64,000 bases of DNA from contig NC_092569.1 in the NCBI RefSeq assembly GCF_037975245.1, forward strand, positions 36,514,168-36,578,167, given 5' to 3'. A model generated the notes under the pieces. The model did not search any database and had not been told where the DNA came from. It saw nothing but the letters and a program-made list of their open reading frames with translations. The stretch comes from Apostichopus japonicus (taxonomy: Eukaryota > Echinodermata > Holothuroidea > Aspidochirotida > Stichopodidae). Below, in pieces: positions 48,101 to 60,100 of this stretch. A program made the position numbers and the translations under genes. Positions within the stretch are counted from its first letter, which is position 1; the number at the start of each line of letters is the position of its first letter.

Positions 48101-51100
48101 GTGCATTGTTCTGGTGGCACCATTTCTCATTTACGTAAATACATACACCGCCCCCTTTTCCTTTGCCAGATTGGGCAGTCCGATCCCCCCGTAATAGTTT
48201 AAATCCATCGATTGAGACCATGTGAGTCGTTATGATGAACTGTAAGCCAGGTTTCGGTGAAGGACAGTATGCTAGCATTACAGAATTGGTGGAAATATTT
48301 ACAGTTAGCAGAAATCTCGTCAATTTTGTTGTTCAGTGATTGTACATTACCCATAACGATGACTGGTAAATAGGGCCTGTGCTTCAGTCTCTGCATTCTC
48401 TTTCGCACGCTTCCTGCTTTGCCGCGTTTCAGTTATGTGCTACATCTTATCATTTTTGCAGTAATATGTTTATTTCGGATCATACTGTGCTATACTATAA
48501 CCTGATAAATAACTCCCTGCTCATGGATTCTTATGTACCTAGAAATTTTCCAAATTCGTTTCATTCATGAACAAGATACACATGGTCAATATTAAAATTG
48601 TGGGTTAGGATGACATTAATGTTGCCTTTATTGTTAATTGTATGTTTGACCAGTCTGCTTCCAAATCATGAAGTAACAGAGAAGAAGTCAATCTTCAAAC
48701 TTTCTTGCATAGTTGATGATCTTTTATAGATGTCCAAAGCATATGATTGCATTAAGGTACTGATGTATATATAATCTCATGTTCCATACAGTAGGTAGTG
48801 ATCTAGCCACATATTACACTGACATATCTCCCATAGAGCTGCATGTGTGTTTGTGTTACTTCCCTGCTTTGCAATATTCTGTTTCTTTGAACTATCTAGA
48901 AATGTTCCCCCCCCCCCCCCCCGTAGAGTCCTGATATTTGTTACTCTAACAGCAATCTCTTTCTTACCTCTATTTCTCCTTTGATATGTACTCCTTTGTG
49001 ATATCATATCTTTCTTCCTGACAAATTTTTTTCAACTTTGATTATTTTTAGTGGACTTACTTTATTTTTACATTTGGTTCAGTAGTTGACGTAAGTGCAC
49101 ATAATTAGCCGCTAACTTTTAATTTTATACATGTACGACTTTGTAAGAATTAACAGAAAATTTAAGAAGCAACAAACTCTTCCAAGTTTCCATAGAGCGA
49201 TTTAATAGGCACAGTAAGGATTCATGTCATGGTTGAAGGTGAATAAATTGATTTTTTGCTGATTTTGTTTTCTTTTTCTCAGGTTCCCATTTATGACTTT
49301 AAAAGTCACAGTAGAGCAAAAGATAAGGTAAAGTATAATTTAAAGTTATAGCACTTGAATTTATATCTGTGAAAGTTCAGTTTAATGGTGGTTGCACAAT
49401 TTTCCCTTATCAAGCTTGAAGTTTTGATATTTTTATGGTATTTTTATGTTACCAATTTGCACCAGTGTCCTTTGGATGCATGCATCAGACTGTGACACAA
49501 AACACCGTCAAGACTGGTGCCTTTTATCAAATGTTTGTTACTTTCCTTGTCCTATGATTGTAAGCTCTTTTTTTTTCTTTTTCCTCAGAAAGCAATGTAT
49601 GGAGCTAATGTAGTGATATTTGAGGGAATTCTCTCCTTTTGCAACAAAAAATTAATTGATGTGAGTATTACACCTACTCTTAATAATTTCAACTAATTGA
49701 TATTTTAGTTAATGCTGTATTTCGTCTCAGTTCATTCCATTCTATAGATCATTTATAGAAATAAAGCTTCACCTTGGAACTTGACCTACAAATATTGTCG
49801 TTATTTTGGATAAAAGTTGCAGATGTGGTTGTTGTCGTTGGACAATCACATTTGTCTTCTGAGATCCTGCATAAGGACAACTTGGTTATCATCTTCCGAG
49901 AGCCAGGAATTCTGTGTTTAATAGAAGTTAATGCAAGAGAAAGTGTAATAGTTTGTTTTGGTAGGTCGAACAGGTCCACATGCCTTTATAATCTCTAATC
50001 TGAAAATATCCTTTTATTTACCCACAACTTTCAGTTTTAATTCTGTTTATATTGTTTGTTCTTCTATGACACATAGGTTCTATTATTTGATGAGAATAAC
50101 ACAAACATTTTCAGTAATCTGCTCAACCAATGAATCTTCAATAAATACTGTAGTGAGTTGATATCTTCACATGAGCAGGAGCATGTCATTGTTTCTTCTT
50201 TAATCACTATCCTTCTTTTGTAGGTCATGGACCTTAAAATCTTTGTAGACACTGATTCCGATATAAGGTTAGCCCGGAGGTTAAAGAGGGATATCACAGA
50301 GCGAGGCCGAGACTTGGAAGGTGTCCTGAAGCAATACAATAAATTTGTTAAACCAGCATTTGAACAATTCATAGAACCGTCTGTGAAGGATGCCGATATA
50401 GTGGTACCTAGAGGTATGTACCTTATCAACTGAATTATTGAGGCTGGGACTCAAAGCTGTTACTAACTTTCTCAACACCAAATAGTTAATGCCCTTGCCA
50501 TCATTTTCAATTTTTCACTGGCATAGCTACTGCAATATGTCATGTAAAGAGTGGGAAGCAAGTTTTCTTGCCAAAAGCAGTGGAATCAGTTGTGTTTTAT
50601 GTTGATTGCTTCATGACAATTTTGACATTTGCTTTTAGTTCTTTTTCTGTCAGTAAGTATTTACTTGGGTACATTTGCGGTATGTCTCTTGGAAGCTTAA
50701 GTTTAAGCTATGAATATTGGAGGGATTTCTCAAGGAAAAGTTACTTTTGTCAATATGATGTAACAAGCTTACACAATACTTTGCCTGAAGTTTTTGTGTG
50801 TCAAGGGGTGACTGGGGGGGGGGGGATGTTGAGGGAGAGCTGGGATGGGGAAGTTTGCATTGCAGGCACACAATGCAGCAGTTAATGATGACTTTATAAA
50901 TATTTAAGGTTATATTGGGAGGATGCAACATTGCATAAGGTAGGGAAATCTTTTGCACTTACTCACTTTGTTCATTACTAACGATCACATAATAACTTTT
51001 CACTTACCTTGATAAAAGTTTCTAAAGATCTTGTGTAATATACTGCAATAGCCTTCTTGGCATAGTTCACAGGCAGTATACTTTTATTTTGTCTTACAGG

Positions 51101-54100
51101 TGCAGAGAATGACGTAGCAATGAATCTTATTGTACAACATGTCCATGATCAGCTGGAGAAGAGAGGCTTTAACTTTAGGTTAGTCCAAGCTGAAATAGCT
51201 TAATACAACAAATCTTTATATTTGTGTACTAACGTGTCCATGTTGCATAGCAAAATGCAACAAATCTTTATATTAGTGTACCAACATGTCCACGCTGCAT
51301 AGCACAATGCAACAAATCTTTATATTAGTGTACCAACATGTCCACGCTGCATAGCACAATGCAACAAATCTTTATATTTGTGTACCAACATGTCCACACT
51401 GCATAGCAAAATGCAACAAATCTTTATATTTGTGTATCAACATGTCCACACTGCATAGCAAAATGCAACAAATCTTTATATCCATGTCCATGTTGTATAT
51501 CACAATGCAACATTATATAACTCATTGTCTGATACACTATGTAACCACTGGAACAGCAATCACAGGTTTGGTTTGTGTTTATGTTTGTCTACAAATACAG
51601 ACATTTGTGTTTAGAGTGTCGTCTTTTTCTTGTGTTGTTTTATGAAGGAAGCAAAATTATAATATTTGTGTACCTAATTTGCATATGTATATTATATGCA
51701 TATTTTAATTTTTTTTAATTGTTATTTAAACTCTGTTAGTGATACATGGAAGTAAGTGAATTTATTTGATACTACAACTTTTTAAAGAGGTAAATCACGT
51801 ATTGATACTCATTTCAAGGTGTATGTGACCTTTGACATTTCAAAACATGTGCTGTTTTTGTTAAGAACTATTTAAAGATGCTTCCATCTGACAAATGTCA
51901 GATATTATGTACTGTGCTGTCTCTTAATAACCTTTCTATTTAATCATTGTATTTTAATCAATTTCTTTTTTGCAGATCTAAATTACCGCAAGCACACTTG
52001 GATCAACCCTTGCCAGATACCTTGCATGTGGTAGAAAGCACTGTTCAGGTCAAAGGTCTACACACATTTATCAGGTCAGTTGAATGCCCATGATACATCA
52101 CCATAGTAACAAGCCAGATACCTTGCATGTGGTAGAAAGCACTGTTCAGGTCAAAGGCCTACACACATTTATCAGGTCAGTTGAATGCCTGTGATACATC
52201 ACCATAGTAACAAGCCAGATACCTTGCATGTGGTAGAAAGCACTGTTCAGGTCAAAGGCCTACACACATTTATCAGGTCAGTTGAATGCCTGTGATACAT
52301 CACCATAGTAACAAGCCAGATACCTTGCATGTGGTAGAAAGTACTGTTCAGGTCAAAGGCCTACACACATTTATCAGGTCAGTTGAATGCCTGTGATACA
52401 TCACCATAGTAACAAGCCAGATACCTTGCATGTGGTAGAAAGCACTGTTCAGGTCAAAGGCCTACACACATTTATCAGGTCAGTTGAATGCCCATGATAC
52501 ATCACCATAGTAACAAGCCAGATACCTTGCATGTGATAGAAAGCACTGTTCAGGTCAAAGGCCTACACACATTTATCAGGTCAGTTGAATGCCCATGATA
52601 CATCACCATAGTAACAAGCCAGATACCTTGCATGTGGTAGAAAGCACTGTTCAGGTCAAAGGCCTACACACATTTATCAGGTCAGTTGAATGCCCATGAT
52701 ACATCACCATAGTAACAAGCCAGATACCTTGCATGTGGTAGAAAGCACTGTTCAGGTCAAAGGCCTACACACATTTATCAGGTCAGTTGAATGTCCATGA
52801 TACATCACCATAGTAACAAGCCAGATACCTTGCATGTGATAGAAAGCACTGTTCAGGTCAAAGGCCTACACACATTTATCAGGTCAGTTGAATGTCCATG
52901 ATACATCACCATAGTAACAAGCCAGATACCTTGCATGTGATAGAAAGCACTGTTCAGGTCAAAGGCCTACACACATTTATCAGGTCAGTTGAATGCCCAT
53001 GATACATCACCATAGTAACAAGCCAGATACCTTGCATGTGATAGAAAGCACTGTTCAGGTCAAAGGCCTACACACATTTATCAGGTCAGTTGAATGCCCA
53101 TGATACATCACCATAGTAACAAACCAGATACCTTGCATGTGGTAGAAAGCACTGTTCAGGTCAAAGGCCTACACACATTTATCAGGTCAGTTGAATGTCC
53201 ATGATACATCACCATAGTAACAAGCCAGATACCTTGCATGTGATAGAAAGCACTGTTCAGGTCAAAGGCCTACACACATTTATCAGGTCAGTTGAATGCC
53301 TGTGATACATCACCATAGTAACAAGCCAGATACCTTGCATGTGGTAGAAAGCACTGTTCAGGTCAAAGGTCTACACACATTTATCAGGTCAGTTGAATGT
53401 CCATGATACATCACCATAGCAAGGCAAGTGTTCATTATGTTGACATTTGAGTTCTAAGATGTGGATTAATATTTGTAGTCTGTAAAACTAACTTCAACCT
53501 GTGATAATTAATTTAGATTATGCAGCTTTATAATTACCACCATCTTATAGAAGTTACATAACTGTATTGTCCTTGACTAATTCCTGCTCAATCTTCTTAT
53601 GGTGAGGAGGATTCGCACTTGGACTAAATCAAACTCTTAACCATGACGGATTACTTCAGTATGATTCAGATTGCAATATAACTGTCTGTCTCTCCAAGTA
53701 ATTCATGGTACAATGTGCTAAAGTAAATATTTTCCAACTTAACGTTCAGTTACCGGGGCTGTTTTTGTCCATTCCAATGATCTAAACTAGCTGAATACAT
53801 TCTTGGACTGTTAAAAGTAATTTTGAAGTCGAAGAAACCAGTCTTTTTGTAGATGTCTGGTCTGCTTCTCCAAAGTGTTGGTTATTTTATTTCGCTCAAC
53901 ACCAGACTTCTTTATCATCTGTTGCCATAGTAACTGCAGTACTGGGTCAGTTGAATGCTCATGATACATCACCATAGTAACAACAAAGTCAAGCTTCTTG
54001 TATAGTTCCTTCAAGTTTCTTTCATCATCTTAGCCTATGTAAAAACAAGTTTAATTGTTGGCTACTGCAGCTCGTAGTGTTTGCAGTGATAATGTCACTA

Positions 54101-57100
54101 TTCATATCTTCTTTGCACAGAAATAAGGAAACCCCGCGAGATGAATTCATATTTTACTCCAAGAGGCTTACTAGAATTCTTGTTGAGCACGCTCTTTCAC
54201 TTTTGCCATTTGAGGTAAGTTAAATCAATCTTTTGTTAATTTCATGACATCAAAATAAAGTAGAAATAAATGACTGGATAAGTAGTGAAAATCCTAAAAG
54301 TGGAAATGTTCAAATTAATTGAAAAAGTTCAGGAACTAGTATTTTAGTTTTGGCAGTGTAAAACAAATCAATTGTGCTATTTACTGATGTGTTGATTGTG
54401 CAAATGGGACTGTGTTTATGATTCATGGTTCATGATTGTCACATGACATCATTTAAGGACCCTTAAATTGTATGATAGTCAAATGACATCATTTAAGGAC
54501 CCTTAAATCATATGACTGTCACATAACATCATAAGGAACATCAGTTGACTGTCCCTCATGTACAAATATATATGGCAAAATGCATTGCCTAACAAGACAC
54601 TTTCATGGTGGATACACCTAGGCCTATTCTCATTTGCATATAAGAGTCTAGATGAACGGTTGTTTTTCATCAAGCTAGTAGGATAACCTTCAACAGTTTG
54701 TTCCATTCTTAGTGAGTTGAAATACTTTTCTTTGATATATTGAGTTATTTTACTTGAATAGGGAGCTAGTCCATGTGCTGTGAAAGTGCACTACGGGGTT
54801 GATAGTTTTCAAAGTGAGTTGTAGCTATCTACTATAAAATGTGAAAATTAATTAATACTTAAAATGTTTTTGTTTTTTTGCCTGTTTATAGGACTGCACT
54901 GTAGATACTCCACAAAACACAAGGTATGAAGGGAAGAGGTTTGTGGGCAAGGTAAGATTTGTTTGTTTTTAAGTTAATTCCTTCTGTCCCCTCTCTTCAC
55001 CATCCCCCCTCTCCTCCACCTGTCCCCATTCCTCCCCATGTCCCCATTCCTCCCTCTGTCCCCATTCCTCCCCCTGTCCCCATTCCTCCCCTGTCCCCTT
55101 TCCTCCCCCTGTCCCCCTTTCACCAAGTACACAAGCTGAAGGCCACTGCAGTCAGCCCATGTCTATTAAGTCTTTTATAGTATCTCAATACTGTATAGGA
55201 CGGCACCCTCTTCAGTCTGTTGAAGGTTACCACTCATTACTGTTGTATATATATATATACTTTTATTCACAGGGTGTTTCAGTTGCAAATGGCTTCCATT
55301 ATTGGACACTAAAGATTAACTCTCTGAACTCTTACCTGTAATCAAATCACAACTCCAAATGTTGGAAGCTGCTCCCAACTAAACTGTGTGTTGTAGTAAA
55401 CTGTCATTGTGTGGACAGAAAGGGTGGGTTGAGATCACTGATGAAGTGTCACAGTCAATTCTACTTGCTAGCAGTCAAATGGGATACAGTTCTTGAGAAC
55501 TGTGTGGTGCTATTCATTTTAACAAACCTACACTTAAAGGAAGCTCCTGGTGCAGTGCACTCATGCCCTCTAAAAGCATTTGGAGATTAAGTTTGTCATG
55601 CTTTACACTGTTGCTGTTTTCTATATGGGCACACAAGTATAGAGGGTGCTCTGATACAGGGGGTGCTCTAATACAGGGGGTGCTCTGAGATAGAGGGTGC
55701 TCTGATACAAGGGGTGCTCTGAGATAGAGGGTGCTCTGATACAGGGGGTGCTCTGATACAAGGGGTGCTCTGAGATAGAGGGTGCTCTGATACAGGGGGT
55801 GCTCTGAGATAGAGGGTGCTCTGATACAGGGGGTACTCTAATATAAGGGTGCTCTGATACAAGGGGTGCTCTGATACTGGAGGTGCTCTGACACAGGGGG
55901 TGCTCTGATACAGGGGGTGCTCTGATACAGGGGGTGCTCTGAGATAGAGGGTGCTCAGATACAGGGGGTGCTCTGAGATAGAGGGTGCTCTGATACAGGG
56001 GGTACTCTAATATAAGGGTGCTCTGATACAAGGGGTGATCTGATACTGGAGGTGCTCTGATACAGGGGGTGCTCTGATACCGGGGATGATCTGATACAAG
56101 GGATGCTCTGATACTGGAGATGCTCTGATACAGGGGTGCTCTGAGATAAAGGGCATTCTAATATATATGGCTTTCTAATGCTGTCAATACATTTGTGGAC
56201 CATGCTTCAAATTATTGAATAAAATGAGTAGCATACAAAAGCTTCTATTTGGTATATGTGCGTGTGTCAGTGTGTTATTTATCTTAACCCTCTACCTGTG
56301 TTAAGCGAGTGAATTTGTTTGAATGTTTTACTAATGCCAAATAAAGTATTGCTATTTTTGTCGTCTGGAAGCAAATACGTGATTTATTTCCTTTCCTTTT
56401 CTTTGTTTAGCAAGCAGACGGCACAGTTAAGGTAATGATTGATAGGAAACCAAAAGAAAGCTAATTTCATGCACGCTGCTTTTGTGGTTTCAATTTCCCT
56501 TTCCTTGTGGCATATTGTCCTTGCTCAATGGCTTTATCGTTATCTGGTCACATTAATTGGACCGGTTGTTACCACTTACAAGATCTAATGGGAAAGTCAA
56601 ACTGGGATTATTTCCTCTCTTTAGTTAGCCATTTTCTCTCTTAGTTTATTTTGTTTTTTTGTGTGTTTGTTGATGATTTGGAATTAAGTGGTTGATAGTG
56701 AAATGAAGGCTTATATGCCATGTTTCTTCCATTCTTATACATCACTGTACCCCAGCCCCCACCCCCCCATCAAGTCTCCATCCACACCCCCCATCTGCCC
56801 CCTACCTTTTCATGTCTGCTGGCTTATTGCCGTCACATATCGGAATGTATTTTTGTTGGCTTAAAAATAAACCGGTCATTCCATTCCTATCTTGTCATGT
56901 TGGAGTCTAGTTTCCATTTGTAGCATTTAGTATATACCAACTACTTGTCAAGCACTGTGTGTACAGCCAAGAGCAGTGCCCTGGAATTATCCATAGTTTC
57001 ATTGTTTCGGGGATTAATGTTGCTTGCTGTGTGGAAGTAGAGTGATAAATAGCTCATCACAAAATAATTTTAGCATGCCTCGACAAGAACGATTAGTTGA

Positions 57101-60100
57101 TTGTGTAGTTTTTCAAAAATTCTGCAAAAAGAGTAAATGTTTGCTACATTTTCTTGTTCTTCTTCTTCTTGCCAATCTTACAAATATTAAATGTGACATC
57201 ACAGTGCTGCTGCTAGCTATTTCACCATGTCATAGACCCCTCATCCCCACCCCCACCCCCTCCCCCACCCCCTCCCCTCATGACAGGAATAGTTGGTGAT
57301 CGTAACAAGATGACATAGCTAAGACAACATTTGCTGATTTTTCATAATCATGCCCAATTTGTATCCAATGCATCAACATCTTTATAAAATGAAAGATATA
57401 AACATTTTTTTAAAATTCACACCAGTGGAGGACTTCCATACCATTACACAGCAGCAAGATATATAAACTTGTCATAAGTCAGTAGTTAACCATTGCTAGA
57501 GCTATGAGCAAATATTTAAACACTCACTGTTGTTTATGTTAGATTTATGGTATTGTTGCTAGTGTGCAGTGATGTGACTGTCTTCCTTATTGATTAACAT
57601 TGATATATTTCATGTTACCTACAAGATCTTGTCACAAAACTGAGCAAACGTGTATTGCATACCCGTCAGTCTCAAGTGATGTAAGGGTCAAGCTTTGTAA
57701 ACTATACCTGCAATATGTGGAGTTTCATATATGTTGTGATTATTTCTCTTTCATCTGAAGGCGTATGTTCAATAACCTCTTGGAAGCCGTGTAGCATCAG
57801 TCTTGTACCTGAGTAAAACCTGGTTTCTAGACAGACAAAATATCAATTGGAACCGTAAGAAATGAAGTAACATTTAAGGACTGTTGATATTGGTAAGGGA
57901 CTCTATGGATGTACCCCCTTATTTGAAAGAATTAAAGAATATTTGTAACTATCTACCACCTCTGTGTGATTTACAACTTTACACGTACTAAAAGAAAAAC
58001 ACAAATTGTTTGAACTTTAGTTGTGAGCAGCTTCTTGGAATCTGCTTCGTTATTAAATTGAATTTGAGAGGAAGTATGATTCTGCTTCTGTTTGCTACAT
58101 GGTCTTGACAATAATAAGTCTGGAGTCTGGGACAACTCTTTGTTACCCTCTTTGTCTCCAATGTATTAAGTTAATTATTCATGTGGAAGCAGGTCACTTC
58201 GCCCAACAACCATTTCGCCCAACTGCCATTTCGCCCAACCTTACCATTTTGCCCAACCAGCCTGGTCATTTCGCCCAACCAGCCTGGTCATTTCGCCCAA
58301 CCAGCCTGGTCATTCGCCCAACCAGCCTGGTCATTTCGCCCAACCTTGATTAAATATGATACTTTAGTAAGGAAACGTTCGGGAATTGTTAGTCGGTAGG
58401 ATTGATCAGTGTTTAAGGGGTTAGGTTTGATAGGTTTATATGTAGACCGATTCCCCTTTGTTTGAACTAGTGAAATAGAAAAAGAATTATAATTCTGACT
58501 GAATATTAGTAAAAAAAAGGTTGGGCGAAATGACCAGGCTGGTTGGGCGAAATGATCAGGCTGGTTGGGCGAAATGACCAGGCTGGTTGGGCGAAATGAC
58601 CAGGCTGGTTGGGCGAAATGACCAGGCTAATTGGGCGAAATGACCAGGCTGGTTGGGCGAAATGACCAGGCTGGTTGGGCGAAATGGCAGTTGGGCGAAA
58701 TGGTTGTTGGGCGAAATGGTTGTTGGGCGAAGTGACCAGAAAGCATTCATGTTCTTTAATAACTGCTAAATTCATGCATATATTTATCCGCATTGTGTAT
58801 GATCATAAACAGGAAACGTTGTAATGAAATCTTGTGCATATATCTGTTAAATTGATATTTATGATCCAAACTTCAAAATGATGTTTCTTAATCACTCAAT
58901 CCTGGGAGGAACATATACAGTATCTGCCTGCTGGCCTGTAGAATTGATTTTATGCAAACACAAATGAATGTAGGAATGTTTGCTGTGATATTAATGAAAG
59001 TAGATGGTAATAAGGTTTAAATTGATTATATCAGTTATAGCCAGATATATATCAGATAAAGTCCATATCTAATATAGTCAGATATAGTCAAATATAGTCA
59101 GATATATATCAGATTATGTCTATATCAGATATAGTCAGATATAGATCAGATAAAGTCTATATCAGATACAGTCAAATATAGTCTGATGTAGTCAAATATA
59201 GTCAGATATATATCAGACAATGTCTATATCAGATATAGTCAAATATAGTCAGAAATAGATCAGATAAAGTCTATATCAGATACAGTCAAATATAGTCTGA
59301 TGTAGTCAAATATAGTCAGATATATATCAGACAATGTCTATATCAGATATAGTCAAATATAGTCAGAAATAGATCAGATAAAGTCTATATCAGATACAGT
59401 CAAATATAGTCTGATGTAGTCAAATATAGTCAGATATATATCAGACAATGTCTGTATCAGATATAGTCAAATATAGTCAGATATATATCAGATTATGTCT
59501 ATATCAGATATAGTCAGATATAGATCAGATAAAGTCTATATCAGATACAGTCAAATATAGTCTGATGTAGTCAAATATAGTCAGATATATATCAGACAAT
59601 GTCTGTATCAGATATAGTCAAATATAGTCAGAAATAGATCAGATAAAGTCTACATCAGATACAGTCAAATATACAGTAGTCTGATGTAGTCAAATATAGT
59701 CAGATATATATTAGATAAAGTCTATATCAAATATAGTCTCGCAGAGCAACGTAAACTATTACATCATCACCCTGATCATTTGCCTATTTAGCAATCAAGG
59801 CCAAAGGTTAATCTTTTGAGTTGAGGATTGCTTGTAAGATGATCCATTATGAGGCTCTTTAATCCTTACATCTGTGACTTGGTGTTGCATGGATTGCTTT
59901 CCCAGTGCCCTGAAAAGAAGCGCACCATTTATTGGTGTTTTATACAACCATTGGCATCACAGATTAAGATCATATCTAAATCTATAACTTAACTGAAAAA
60001 AACATACTGTATAAATTCTAAAACGCTGTATCAGATGTATTTTTTGCATTTCTTAATATTGTGCGCATCCCTCAATTCACGACGGATACCCAGCGTGTCC

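Noticed and set aside
52012-53420. CRISPR-like array
   Set aside because: Regular 101-bp period, but there are no unique spacers, the unit is an exon fragment, and the genome is eukaryotic.
53811-54014. 67-codon minus-strand frame
   Set aside because: Lies in the copied intron 1 segment and array remnant; no homology.
55273-55341. alternative last exon of UCKL1 (acceptor CAG, phase-0 frame of 22 codons and stop)
   Set aside because: The acceptor tract is poor, the peptide has only a chance GVS match to the normal exon 12, and it would remove the UPRTase-like half.
55621-56203. repetitive minus-strand frames ([11 protein letters not shown] units)
   Set aside because: 17-bp minisatellite translated over 51-bp super-units; no start context or splice sites.
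58506-58793. repetitive frames rich in [17 protein letters not shown]
   Set aside because: Translation of the tandem arms of the foldback element.
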